Shown here: positions 43,841-52,930 of the stretch, piece after piece
How the letters are laid out: each line of letters opens with the position of its first letter
Numbering within the stretch: position 1 is the first letter of the stretch
NCBI GenBank assembly: GCA_024693365.1
Contig: JAILLF010000017.1
Coordinates: forward strand, 1-64,000
DNA length: 64,000 bases
Source: Acetatifactor sp.
GTDB taxonomy: Bacteria; Bacillota; Clostridia; Lachnospirales; Lachnospiraceae
Direction of reading: 5' to 3'
Program-made: the position numbers and the translations under genes
Notes under the pieces: model-generated
Told to the model about the DNA's origin: nothing
The model's database searches: none
The model's input: the letters and a program-made list of their open reading frames with translations, nothing else

Positions 43841-46357
43841 CTATAACTCTGTGTTCTCAGTGGTTTCCTTACTGTTACTGTCTGCCTGGTTTCCTGAATT
43901 CGTCTGACTGCCTTCCTCGCCCGTGTTTCCAGGTTCTGTCTGACTGCCTTCCTCACCCGTGTTTCCAGGCTCCGTCTGACTGCCTTCCTCACCCGCATCT
44001 CCAGGCTCCGTCTGACTGCCTTCCTCGCCCGCATTTCCGGGTTCCGTCTGGCCGCCTTCCTCGCCCGTGTTTCCGGGTTCCGTCTGGCCGCCTTCCTCGC
44101 CCGTGTTTCCAGGTTCCGTCTGACTGCCTTCCTCACCCGTGTTTCCAGGTTCCGTCTGGCTGCCTTCCTCGCCCGTGTTTCCAGGCTCCGTCTGGCCGCC
44201 TTCCTCGCCCGTGTTTCCAGGCTCCGCAGGTTCTTCTACAAATTCCGTCCCATCCGCATCACAGATCAGCTTTCTCAGATAACGATCCGCCTCTGAACCC
44301 TTTTCATAATATTTCATGTCCAAAAGCTGTCCCGCAAGACTATATATGTTTCTAGCCACGATCGGACCATAAATGATCAGTTCCTTTTCCTCTTTCTCCA
44401 AAATGAGATATCCCCGGAACGCAAAATCCGTTTTATATTGTTCGGAAGGCAAACCTGTCAGCACGCTTGTGAACCGATGCCGCCCGTCAATCGTCTCAAA
44501 GATCGCATCCATGCGCGTTCCGTCCTCCTGCAGACCGTAAGCCATGCCACTGGTAGTCTTCGCGCCGCCCTTAATCATGGGATACTGTTCCCTGTTGGCA
44601 TTTATCATCGCGATGGTTCCGTACTCTTTGAGGTGATATCCCCCGACGCCTTGTCCCAAAAGCTTCTCTCTCGTCTCAATGCCGATACCCGTCTTCACGC
44701 GGATCCCGGATTTACCCGTGATCCGGATGGAGAAACCATGGTAGCTGAGGACTCCCCGCATCTCCGGCTGATAGGTTGCCTCATATCCCTTTTCGCCATA
44801 CGCAAGCGTCCATACCAGCATGTCCTGCGGCACGCCCGAGGCATTGCTCAGGTAGATTACTGCCGTCTGGGCATTCTCATCCTTCGCCGTGACGGTCAGC
44901 TTGCCTTCCTGCATGGTTCCCGCAAAGGCCACGCCGTCCAGCCATACTTCCGATGCGGTAACACCCTCTGGAAGCTCCAGCTCGACGTCATTCGTCAACA
45001 CAACCGGTTCTTCCTGCGTGGGCGTCTCCGTGCGGGTGACTACGTAATGATTGTCCTTGTACTGAAGATCCCAATAAAATTCCCAAGTGATCTCCCCGCT
45101 GGCATTCCGTACGACCAAAGAAGCCTTTTTCGCATTCACGTCCGGCATCGTCACAATCAGCCTGATCCGATTTTGCTTAGAATCATAAAAGGTTTCGCCG
45201 ACGTAATCAACGCCGTCGATCTTCACTTTGTAAGCACGCACTTCATACGGTATCTCCAGAACCACGTTGGTGGAAGCCGCCGGCATGGGACACGCCTGCT
45301 CCGGCATGTTCTCATATACGGGGATGCGAAATACGAAAGAACTGTCCAGTGCGTTTTCCGAAGCATACAAATCCCGGATGGATTTCGCTTCCGTCGTCGG
45401 AGCGGTTATATTTTGCATGTATTGATGGGAATACATGGCGTAGCTCGAAGCCGGGTTTACGTTGAACTTTTGCAAGTACAGCGTGTCCTGCCCCTTTTTG
45501 ATATAGGCGCTTGCGACGTAATTGGCACCTCCCCACAAAGCATTGTAGGCACCCTGTTCCGGATCGTCTCCCAACTGCTTACCCCAGTTGTTTTTGGCAT
45601 ATTCCAGGCCATTTTCAATCACCTGTTTGTTCGTTGTGCCCGAAGCCCCAATGTTAAAATAATTATAATAGCCCTCATAGCCTTTGTAGGTTCCTGAAAT
45701 CAGTGCCGATTCTCCCCGTCCCTGCTCCTGCAATATGCGGGATGCCAAATGGAACGGACTGACCTGAACGTCCGGATGGGAACCGATCATGTAAATCAAA
45801 TAGGCAAAGGTCATGTTTGTGCCCGGAACCTTTTTTGAGGACTTCATAAAGGTTCCTTCCAAAAAGCTTTCCATTGCGTCAAGGGTATGGGCACCCTCAT
45901 GAAACGTCAAATGCTCGAACTGGAAAATGGCTTCTTCCGTCAGTCCGTTTCTCGGATCCATGAAGTGCTCCAACACCGCGCGGGATGCAAAATACCAGCT
46001 TCCCTGTCCGTATTCACCCTCCCGGACGCAGGCCGGATAGGATTTGTAGATCAGGCTTTTTCCGTCCTTCAATTCCTTCGAGATGGCGGTATTCCAGTCG
46101 GCACCCGTCAAAAGTGGTTCAAACTGCCAGTTTGGATGCTTTCCCTTGAGACTCATCAGCGCTGCGCGATAGCTTTCCGGGAATTTCGCAACGTCTTGCG
46201 GAATTTCCGTGGCGGCCACTTCCGTTCCCGAAGAAGGCTCTGCATGAACGGTTCCAAACGGAAGGGCTAAAAGGGCGTGCAGGATCATCGCAAGTGCCAA
46301 TGCCCCTGCAAAGCTTCTTCCGATCCATTTTGCTTTTCGCCCATTTTTCATGCGCAT
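43841..46357 (-). CDS. Secreted GH73-type beta-N-acetylglucosaminidase with repeat tail
   Basis: 838 residues. A signal peptide (about 1-39) is followed by a glucosaminidase domain (about 65-315) with HPNWQFEPLLTGADWN, a Glu in SPFHLASRILQEQGRGES as probable acid, and YNYFNIGASG, resembling LytB/GH73 enzymes. Beta-rich modules follow (about 360-700), then nine 12-residue repeats EPGNTGEEG(S/G)QT, ending in a Ser/Asn/Glu-rich tail with no LPXTG. It should cut the glycan strand of peptidoglycan, perhaps making room for or releasing surface polymer. It sits inside the glycan operon, 25 bp after a GT2 gene. AAAGGA lies 4 nt before the ATG. Confidence 0.85.
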   Translation of the reverse strand: MRMKNGRKAKWIGRSFAGALALAMILHALLALPFGTVHAEPSSGTEVAATEIPQDVAKFPESYRAALMSLKGKHPNWQFEPLLTGADWNTAISKELKDGKSLIYKSYPACVREGEYGQGSWYFASRAVLEHFMDPRNGLTEEAIFQFEHLTFHEGAHTLDAMESFLEGTFMKSSKKVPGTNMTFAYLIYMIGSHPDVQVSPFHLASRILQEQGRGESALISGTYKGYEGYYNYFNIGASGTTNKQVIENGLEYAKNNWGKQLGDDPEQGAYNALWGGANYVASAYIKKGQDTLYLQKFNVNPASSYAMYSHQYMQNITAPTTEAKSIRDLYASENALDSSFVFRIPVYENMPEQACPMPAASTNVVLEIPYEVRAYKVKIDGVDYVGETFYDSKQNRIRLIVTMPDVNAKKASLVVRNASGEITWEFYWDLQYKDNHYVVTRTETPTQEEPVVLTNDVELELPEGVTASEVWLDGVAFAGTMQEGKLTVTAKDENAQTAVIYLSNASGVPQDMLVWTLAYGEKGYEATYQPEMRGVLSYHGFSIRITGKSGIRVKTGIGIETREKLLGQGVGGYHLKEYGTIAMINANREQYPMIKGGAKTTSGMAYGLQEDGTRMDAIFETIDGRHRFTSVLTGLPSEQYKTDFAFRGYLILEKEEKELIIYGPIVARNIYSLAGQLLDMKYYEKGSEADRYLRKLICDADGTEFVEEPAEPGNTGEEGGQTEPGNTGEEGSQTEPGNTGEEGSQTEPGNTGEEGGQTEPGNTGEEGGQTEPGNAGEEGSQTEPGDAGEEGSQTEPGNTGEEGSQTEPGNTGEEGSQTNSGNQADSNSKETTENTEL
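43893..44222 (-). repeat. 36-bp coding repeats (nine copies)
   Basis: Nine consecutive 36-bp units encode EPGNTGEEG(S/G)QT in the GH73 protein. GTGTTTCCAGG recurs every 36 bp. Two central units carry GNA or GDA in place of GNT. Frame is preserved by unit length. Confidence 0.9.
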
Positions 46358-46382
46358 CGCATCCTTTCTTCTTACGTACGCC

Positions 46383-47372
46383 CTACAATCGTTTCCATTT
46401 TTTGTGCAAGACCCGGATCCCCTTTGGCATTATGACAAACAAGGTCGCATAGATTTTATTTTTCTTAGTCAGTATGCGATTACGGATCGTTTTTACCCAA
46501 TTCTTCCGCAGATACTTCACGACCGCCACGTAAAAGGCGTTGTCCTTCGTCATAAGCGGGATGGGAACGTGCAACAGATATTCCAAACGCTGGAAAACCC
46601 CAAACCGGAAAGCGACGTCCCCAAGCTCCGGAAAATGCTTTTCCACAAGTTCAGACACGACGTCGGCATTGTCCACGCTGTCCGCAAAGACGCGGGAAAA
46701 CTCGTTTTTGTCCGCCTTTCTGGAATTGGATCCCAGCCGGTAAAACACGTGGTATCCGCGATCCGGAAGGGACAGCACTCCCTCTCCGTCCACCAGCATT
46801 TGTATCAAAAGGAAAAAGTCCTCATTCAGCTTTCCAACCGGGAATTCCCTTCCCTGAAATAAATCCCTGCGCAGGAGCTTTGTGCAGAAGGAACAGTCTC
46901 CCCTGTGCATTAACAGCTCTTTCAAAAAATCCTTGTTGGAATATAGCGTTGCCTCCGCGGGCGGCGTGCAGATGTCCGGCAGGGCATTTCCCTGCTCGTC
47001 GATCTCGTCGCGGCCAATCTGGGCGATGAAGGCGCCCGTCTCCTCCATGCCGCGCTGCAGCTTCTCGTACGTGTCTGGTTCCATGTAGTCATCGCTGTCC
47101 ACAAAGCCCACGCACTCCCCCCGGGCATTCCTTAACCCAAGGTTTCTAGCGCTGGAGGAACCTCCGTTTTCCTTGTGGAAGACCTTAATCCGCGGATCTT
47201 CTTTCGCCAGCCGGTCACACAGCTCGCCGCTACCATCCGTGGAACCGTCGTCCACCAAGAGGATCTCCAGGTTCTGATAGGTCTGCGCCGTCACGGAATG
47301 CACGCACCGGGGCAAGTATTCCATTATATTATAAACCGGTATGATCACACTGATCAGTGGTAAATTTTTCAT
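46383..47372 (-). CDS. GT2 family glycosyltransferase
   Basis: The protein has 329 residues. The GT-A domain begins PLISVIIPVYNIMEYLP, with LLVDDGSTDGSGELCD and metal site FVDSDDYMEP; ARNLGL and KLNEDFFLLIQ follow. The C-terminal 80 residues are basic and probably membrane-associated. It adds a sugar to the lipid-linked repeat unit on the inner face; donor and linkage are not readable. The start overlaps the stop of the upstream GT4 gene by 4 bp (ATGA), with GGAG 9 nt upstream. Confidence 0.92.
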   Translation of the reverse strand: MKNLPLISVIIPVYNIMEYLPRCVHSVTAQTYQNLEILLVDDGSTDGSGELCDRLAKEDPRIKVFHKENGGSSSARNLGLRNARGECVGFVDSDDYMEPDTYEKLQRGMEETGAFIAQIGRDEIDEQGNALPDICTPPAEATLYSNKDFLKELLMHRGDCSFCTKLLRRDLFQGREFPVGKLNEDFFLLIQMLVDGEGVLSLPDRGYHVFYRLGSNSRKADKNEFSRVFADSVDNADVVSELVEKHFPELGDVAFRFGVFQRLEYLLHVPIPLMTKDNAFYVAVVKYLRKNWVKTIRNRILTKKNKIYATLFVIMPKGIRVLHKKWKRL

Positions 47373-48679
47373 TTCCCATTCTCCGTTAAATAGCGGAACA
47401 TTTTTCTCTCTGATATTACGGGTGCGGGCTCACAAGGTGCAAACCGCGTCGAAGCGCCAGGATCCTTTGAGTAATCCCCTCCTTCAGCCGCTTTCGCTTC
47501 CCTTTCCCGCGCGGGCGCATCCAACGTGATCCCCATCTCCCGCTCGATCAGCCTGCAAAGGCTCTTTGCCGCATTCTCCGCATTCCAGACGCCGCATATG
47601 GTCGCATACGCCGCCCTGCCCATCCGTTCTCGCTTTGCCTGATCCTTAAGCAAGTCTTCAACCGTCCGGAACAGCATCGTCGCATTCCCGTCCCGATACA
47701 GGCAGCCATTGACGCCGTGGCTGATCAGATAGGGCGCCGCGCCGATCATGTGATCCGCGATGACCGTGCATCCGCTGTTCATGGCTTCGTTGGCCACGGC
47801 TCCCCAGCCTTCCATTCGGTCGCTGGTGATCAGATATATGTCCGCTTTTTCCATGTGGCTCCGGACTTCCTGCGGCGCGAGGAACCCAAGGAAGGAAACC
47901 TGCTCACCAAGATCAAGGTCCGCAACCATTTTTTTCAGTTTTTCCGCCAGATCGCCGCCTCCGATCAAATCGAGGTGAAACTCCAAACCGCGATCCTTTA
48001 AGTATTTCGCCGTCTCCACGACCAGTTCCGGATGCTTCCAGTCAATCATTCTGCCCGACCACAAAAGATAGGGGATCTTTTTCCCGTCAGCTCCCAAATA
48101 TCCCTTGTCTGCCATCAGTTCGTCCAGGTCATAATGTTTCGTCTCAGGGAAATATCCCCAGCAAAACATTTTCCCGGGATAAGCCCGGACAATATGAAAA
48201 TCGCTTGGCACGTACGCTCCCGAACACAGAAGATACACGGGGGCCTTGCGCCATCTCGTGTGATCCAGATACTTTTTCCGAAGCCCGCGGGGGCTCGCTG
48301 CCTTCCACTGGCCTGATTTATAAAGCCTTTCCGAGTAGCGCACAATGGGTTTTCCGCTCTTTAAGCGCTCCTTCAGATAGCTCTCCTCATCCGTTCCGCC
48401 ATACAGCACGACGTCCGCCTCACGGATCCACTCCGCGCACTCCTTAGGCTTCTCATAATACAGTTCCAGATACGGCTCATCGATCTCGCCGTTCCATCCC
48501 ATGCGAAGCCTTTCCTCCTCCATGGGCTCCGTCTGGACAAAGACAAAGCTTCCTTCCAGCCGTTCATACGTTGCCCTGCAAAAGGGAATCTGATGGTGAT
48601 TTAGATAATTCGACACAAACACAAATCTAGGTTTCTTCAAGTTTTCCACTTTTTCCTGATCCACCTGCCACCTCGGCAT
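47369..48679 (-). CDS. GT4 family glycosyltransferase
   Basis: The protein has 436 residues from the ATG at 48679 (AGAGG 3 nt upstream); a GTG at 48649 with AGGA is an alternative that reduces the overlap with the upstream gene from 53 to 23 bp. The GT-B fold shows PYLLWSGRMIDWKHPELVVE, LIGGGDLAEKLKK, VSFLGFLAPQEVRSHMEKADI and SDRMEGWGAVANEAMNSGC, the last holding the GT4 nucleotide-sugar Glu motif. It is an inner-face retaining glycosyltransferase of the repeat-unit assembly line. The neighbour upstream is a second GT4. Confidence 0.9.
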   Translation of the reverse strand: MPRWQVDQEKVENLKKPRFVFVSNYLNHHQIPFCRATYERLEGSFVFVQTEPMEEERLRMGWNGEIDEPYLELYYEKPKECAEWIREADVVLYGGTDEESYLKERLKSGKPIVRYSERLYKSGQWKAASPRGLRKKYLDHTRWRKAPVYLLCSGAYVPSDFHIVRAYPGKMFCWGYFPETKHYDLDELMADKGYLGADGKKIPYLLWSGRMIDWKHPELVVETAKYLKDRGLEFHLDLIGGGDLAEKLKKMVADLDLGEQVSFLGFLAPQEVRSHMEKADIYLITSDRMEGWGAVANEAMNSGCTVIADHMIGAAPYLISHGVNGCLYRDGNATMLFRTVEDLLKDQAKRERMGRAAYATICGVWNAENAAKSLCRLIEREMGITLDAPAREREAKAAEGGDYSKDPGASTRFAPCEPAPVISERKMFRYLTENGK

Positions 48680-50000
48680 ATACCTCTAAGGTCTTGAGGT
48701 AATTCTCCTGTCCGTTATGATTACGGAGCGCATGCTCCCTTGCACTTTCACAATACGCCTTCTCCCGTCCGGGATCGCTCCAGATCTCAAGAACGGCATC
48801 CGCGAGATTCCCCGCAATCCTTTGAAGGGCCTTGCCGTCTCCCTCTTTTTTCGATGCGCGGAATCCTTCGTAAACCACGCCATCCTTCCCCGCGTCAAAG
48901 ATGCTAAGAATTCCGCCCACGTCCGCCGTCACGCAGGGCATACCCAAAAGCATGGCCTCTCCAAGGGAATTCGGCGAATTCTCTATGGACGAGGGGCAAA
49001 CAAAGAGGCTGCTCTTTAAATACTGCTCCTTCATTTGCGCGCTGTTTAGCTTTCCGAGGAAGATCACCTTATCCTCCAAGTGATTCTCCGCCATAAGTTC
49101 GCGAAGATACTTTCCGTAGGAAGAAATCTTGAGCTTTTCCTTCCAGGTCTGATATGCCGTGATCTTGTTTCCCGCGACGTAAACCTTGGCATCCGGATAC
49201 TTTTCCAGTATCCCCGGCATTGCAGCCAGCATATAGTGCAAACCCTTTATGGGATAATCCCCTTGGCTAAGGAAAATGGAATGCGGCTCGCACTTTTCCT
49301 TTTCCCAGCATCCCACGTAAAAATTACTCCGGAGTGTCTCCTTCATCACAAAATAACGCGCTTCGGGATGCCACTCCGCGCCAAAGCTCCGGTCCCAGGC
49401 CGTCCTGCCGCCAAGGTTTCCAGCAAGGCTTACGGCCTCGCGCTCGTAAATGCCACGCAGCCGGAATTTCTCCTTTTGCGTCGGTATGTCATCTCTCTTT
49501 ATCAAGTCCCGGAACGTTTTTCTCTTGATGACACTCTCCGGGAGGTCTGCCTCATAGGCATCTGCATAAGGTGCACACAGTCCCTGGATCGTGATCAGGA
49601 TCCTGGATCTGTCCTTTGCCGCCCTGCATGCGGCAAGGGTATGCGGAAATTCCGTTCCAAAGCAATGGATCACTTCAGGCTCAAACTTCTCCATAACCTT
49701 TGCGAGCCTTTTTTCCAACCCTTCATCATAAAGGTGCGGATTTCCCACGTCCTCCGTAAATCCAAAGAAGGTGATCTCGCCGCCCTGCACGGTCAGCTTC
49801 CGCGTCAGGATTTCGTCCTGGGAGGAAAGAAGCCTTTCCGGTACGGGGCTTGCCACCGCCAGCTTGATCTGATTCTGTTTTTGTTCCCGCAGCATGATCT
49901 CTGCCAGTCCGGCGACCCACCCCTCCTTGTTGGAGGCTTCCAGGCCAAGCTCCCGGGCAATCTCCGGCAGAATCAAGTTACACAGCCAAAGTACCTTCAC
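48627..50000 (-). CDS. GT4 family glycosyltransferase
   Basis: The protein has 457 residues from a GTG start with AGGACGAGG upstream. The N-terminal Rossmann half (MKVLWLCNLILPEIARELG; VIHCFGTEFPHTLAA) and the GT4 half (SIFLSQGDYPIKGLHYMLAA, VIFLGKLNSAQMKEQYLKSSLFVCPSSIENSPNSLGEAMLLGMPCV, split here only for description) fit a retaining GT-B enzyme. The start lies 10 bp after the EpsG-type gene. It should add one sugar during repeat-unit assembly; specificity unknown. Confidence 0.91.
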   Translation of the reverse strand: MKVLWLCNLILPEIARELGLEASNKEGWVAGLAEIMLREQKQNQIKLAVASPVPERLLSSQDEILTRKLTVQGGEITFFGFTEDVGNPHLYDEGLEKRLAKVMEKFEPEVIHCFGTEFPHTLAACRAAKDRSRILITIQGLCAPYADAYEADLPESVIKRKTFRDLIKRDDIPTQKEKFRLRGIYEREAVSLAGNLGGRTAWDRSFGAEWHPEARYFVMKETLRSNFYVGCWEKEKCEPHSIFLSQGDYPIKGLHYMLAAMPGILEKYPDAKVYVAGNKITAYQTWKEKLKISSYGKYLRELMAENHLEDKVIFLGKLNSAQMKEQYLKSSLFVCPSSIENSPNSLGEAMLLGMPCVTADVGGILSIFDAGKDGVVYEGFRASKKEGDGKALQRIAGNLADAVLEIWSDPGREKAYCESAREHALRNHNGQENYLKTLEVYAEVAGGSGKSGKLEET

Positions 50001-50010
50001 TTCCTCGTCC

Positions 50011-51165
50011 TCACTTATAATAAAAGATCCAGCTCATATAAGGCAAAATCCTTACGTCATTCTGATAAAACTGATGAAGCAAAATCACAAAATACAGGGA
50101 AAAGGCGGCCACGGTCCCAGCGCGGCAAACCTGCTTTATCCATCCCGTTTTCATGTTTTCCACAAGTCCGGGGATCAGGAAGATCTGCGCGCAGATCAGG
50201 TAATAACCGATCCTACTGACCTCCGGCACAAACCCGCCACAGAGAAAAACGATCATCCCAAAAACACTCAGCCAAAAATAAAAGCGGTGGCTCTCCTGAA
50301 TGGTGCTTGCTTCTTCCTTCCTTTGCATCCACCAGGCAATCCCGAATAGCGCGATCGCGGCAACGCATTTTGCAAGATTCACGTAGGAGATGCGGCTTAC
50401 GTCAAACTCCGTGTTCTCATAAAACGGGTAGAACTTGAAGATCAGCCAGCGGTAGAACTTTTGGCCAAAGACAAGGCTTGCCAGAAACGCTCCTCCGGCG
50501 GCTACGTGCCATTTCTTCACGCCGCGCCTTGCCAGGGAATACGCCACCAAATACAGCGGGATCGTCACAAGAATCGTCTTGTGGACGGTCGCAAAGACGA
50601 CGATCAAAAGAATGAATTTTCCATACTCCCTCCGAAGCACGTATTTCATCGAATACGTGGCAACGGCCAGGGCCAAATAGTATCTTATGGTATTAAAGCT
50701 CTGGAAATAAAAGCCTCCCGTCATCAGCAAGAACAAAGAAAACACAAAGCTCTCGCCCTGGTCATGGAGCGCCCGGACAAAGAAGAAAACCGTCACCAGG
50801 GAAAAGAAGGCAAACAGCGGAAGGTAATTGTCATATCCAAACAGATGGAACAATGCCTTAACCACAAGATTAAATCCGATCTCCGACGAAACGTGTGCGT
50901 CATAGAAAATCCGACGGAAGTTCTCGCGATAGACCCAATAATCATTTCCAAGTGCAAACCTGCAGGCACTCACGGCCGTAAGAAGACTAAAGATCACAAA
51001 TTCCGCGACGGCGCTTACGGCATCCCTTCTCGTCGGCGGATTCCATCTGCAGCCCCTTTTGCCTTGCTCCAAAAAAACTGGCGACGAGACGCGGCTCTGA
51101 ATCAGCAGGGCAAATCCCACGGTTCCCAGCGTCAAAAACACAAAGATCAACGCACTTTTTTCCAT
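50011..51165 (-). CDS. EpsG-family membrane protein, putative Wzy-type polymerase
   Basis: The protein has 384 residues from the ATG at 51165, which follows AAGGAGGGA at 4-5 nt; the reading from 51192 adds nine residues. About ten membrane segments are present, and the first outer loop carries CRFALGNDYWVYRENF, the EpsG hallmark (R-x-x-x-G-x-DY). FNTIRYYLALAVATYSM is a second family signature. EpsG proteins are the presumed polymerases joining exopolysaccharide repeat units outside the membrane. It lies among GT2/GT4 genes and near Wzz-like and phosphoglycosyltransferase genes, completing most of a Wzy-type pathway. Confidence 0.87.
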   Translation of the reverse strand: MEKSALIFVFLTLGTVGFALLIQSRVSSPVFLEQGKRGCRWNPPTRRDAVSAVAEFVIFSLLTAVSACRFALGNDYWVYRENFRRIFYDAHVSSEIGFNLVVKALFHLFGYDNYLPLFAFFSLVTVFFFVRALHDQGESFVFSLFLLMTGGFYFQSFNTIRYYLALAVATYSMKYVLRREYGKFILLIVVFATVHKTILVTIPLYLVAYSLARRGVKKWHVAAGGAFLASLVFGQKFYRWLIFKFYPFYENTEFDVSRISYVNLAKCVAAIALFGIAWWMQRKEEASTIQESHRFYFWLSVFGMIVFLCGGFVPEVSRIGYYLICAQIFLIPGLVENMKTGWIKQVCRAGTVAAFSLYFVILLHQFYQNDVRILPYMSWIFYYK

Positions 51166-51234
51166 GGGCTCCCTCCTTTCCCGCATCTGCAATTGTGATA
51201 TTTGCAGTCTTTTTCTTAACCGTGCTCTTTTTTC

Positions 51235-52074
51235 TTATTTGCGGCCCAAGATCCGGTAGATTCCGCGGATTAATGCATTGTAGGCCTTGGAACAGACCGC
51301 GTTCGTCGCCAGGAAATGGCGGAGCGGCTGTAACGTAACGATCATGTAAGCCTTGCAGTAAAACAACTGCCACGGGTTCATGTATTTTCCCGTGATGGCC
51401 TTGTGCTCTTCCTTCGAGCGTTTTATGCTCTCCGGATTTTCAGAATAACCGCCGCCCTCGTATTTTGCCACGCAGGCATTCACGTAAGTAAACGCGGCCT
51501 TCTTGGAAAAATAAAGCCATAGAAAATGCTCGTAATCCGCCCGGACCTTGAGATCCGTGCGATAACCGCGCTCCGAAAAACAGGAGGCGGAATAGAAACA
51601 ACATTGATGACAGGGCACGTTGCGATAACAGGTGAGCGGCGTGATTTTCTGCGACACGTATTCCACGCACGCCGTCGGGATCAGATAACGGTTCCCGTAA
51701 AAAACGGCCATCTTCCCTTTTCCCGATGAAGAATCTACCTTTTCCTTGACGGCATCCTCAAATTTCTGAAGCACGTCATTGTCATAAAACAGATCCCCGC
51801 AGTTTAGGAATAGGTAATACTCCCCCTTCGCATAAGTCACGGCCTGATTCATGGCATCGTAGATGCCGCCGTCCTTCTCCCGGATGATCCGGACCAAGGA
51901 TTCCGCGCCGCGCTCCTTCACCAGCTCTTCAAGTGCTTCCACGCTGCCATCCGTCGAAAGACCGTCCTTGACGACAACCTCATAATCCTTCAGACTCTGG
52001 TCTAATATGGTCGCCACCGTCTGATTCAATTTTTCCCCTGCGTTGTAGCAGACAACCACAATGGAAAACCGCAT
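51235..52074 (-). CDS. GT2 family glycosyltransferase (WcaA-like)
   Basis: The protein has 279 residues from the ATG at 52074 with AAGGA 5 nt upstream. It begins MRFSIVVVCYNAGEKLNQT, followed by VVKDGLSTDGSVEAL and the metal site LFLNCGDLFYD, a small single-domain GT2 like colanic-acid WcaA/WcaE enzymes. It has an unusual CGD in place of the common DXD. It is part of the 13-gene operon, between the EpsG-type gene and another GT2-like gene, and should add a single sugar to the repeat unit. Confidence 0.9.
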   Translation of the reverse strand: MRFSIVVVCYNAGEKLNQTVATILDQSLKDYEVVVKDGLSTDGSVEALEELVKERGAESLVRIIREKDGGIYDAMNQAVTYAKGEYYLFLNCGDLFYDNDVLQKFEDAVKEKVDSSSGKGKMAVFYGNRYLIPTACVEYVSQKITPLTCYRNVPCHQCCFYSASCFSERGYRTDLKVRADYEHFLWLYFSKKAAFTYVNACVAKYEGGGYSENPESIKRSKEEHKAITGKYMNPWQLFYCKAYMIVTLQPLRHFLATNAVCSKAYNALIRGIYRILGRK

Positions 52075-52113
52075 AACGTCCTTCTTTCCGCAATTCCGTA
52101 ACGGCAAAAACCG

Positions 52114-52899
52114 TTACGGCAAAATGCCGTCCCGCCAGCCCTTTTTCATCATGGCCATCGCCTTGGGCCGCGGATAATCGGCGCAGAATTCCTTCTCATT
52201 TTTCAAAAGCCAGCGCCATGCCCGGACCGGCGCCATGACGGGGCCATACAGTTCGCCGTAGAGCACGCCCCTGTCATAAAAGAACTTATCGTTAAAACCG
52301 TGAAACCAAGTGGAAGGTCTGGGAATCTCTTCCCCGATCAGTGCAGGTGTCTTGTATACTTTAAGTCCTGCCCTGACTGCGTCCCGCAAAAACAGGCTGT
52401 CCTCACCGTTACTGTATTTCGCACCTCCTCCAAAACAGAGGTGAAAGCTTAAGTTTTTGGCGATCAGGCGGTCTCTCCTTGCCGCAATGCTGTATGCCGG
52501 ATAACGACCTGAATTATATGCCCTAACGCGCCCGAAGGAATCGTTCCAGTAAGTCTGCCTCTCCTCGCAAACCTTCACGTTGAACAGGAGAACGTCTGCT
52601 TCCGGATGCTTTTCAAATTCCTTCAGGATCGTCTCCTCATAACCGGCTTCGTAGACTATGTCCTCGTCGCCAAACAGGCAAACGTCCGCGTCACTCCGCA
52701 TCAACGCCGTATTCCTGCTAAGGCCCACGCCCCGCTCTGCCATGGAGTAACACTGGATTCGTTTCCCGCCGCGTTCAAACTCTTCATAGGCAAAGTGGTC
52801 GCACTGGTTCACAATCAGCGCATCCGTCTGAAGATTCATTTTTTCTGCCAGCTTTCTCGCATCCGCGTTTACGGCGGACACCAGTACCTGAAGCCTCAT
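52114..52899 (-). CDS. GT2-like glycosyltransferase of capsule-locus type
   Basis: The protein has 261 residues from ATG 52899 (AAAGGA about 10 nt upstream). It begins MRLQVLVSAVNADARKLAEKM, has VNQCDHFAYEEF, SMAERGVGLSRNTAL and CLFGDEDIVY as likely metal site, then GEDSLFLRDAVRAG. This is the compact GT2-like family common in Firmicutes capsule loci. Its donor is not known. No membrane segment is evident, so it should act at the inner face with the neighbouring transferases. Confidence 0.82.
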   Translation of the reverse strand: MRLQVLVSAVNADARKLAEKMNLQTDALIVNQCDHFAYEEFERGGKRIQCYSMAERGVGLSRNTALMRSDADVCLFGDEDIVYEAGYEETILKEFEKHPEADVLLFNVKVCEERQTYWNDSFGRVRAYNSGRYPAYSIAARRDRLIAKNLSFHLCFGGGAKYSNGEDSLFLRDAVRAGLKVYKTPALIGEEIPRPSTWFHGFNDKFFYDRGVLYGELYGPVMAPVRAWRWLLKNEKEFCADYPRPKAMAMMKKGWRDGILP

Positions 52900-52930
52900 C
52901 CCGCACGTTTCCTTTCTCAAGTTCTCTAAA

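Noticed and set aside
44438..45697. A 419-residue plus-strand ORF antisense to the GH73 gene
   Set aside because: The sense gene has a signal peptide, domain motifs and a ribosome site; the antisense frame has none.
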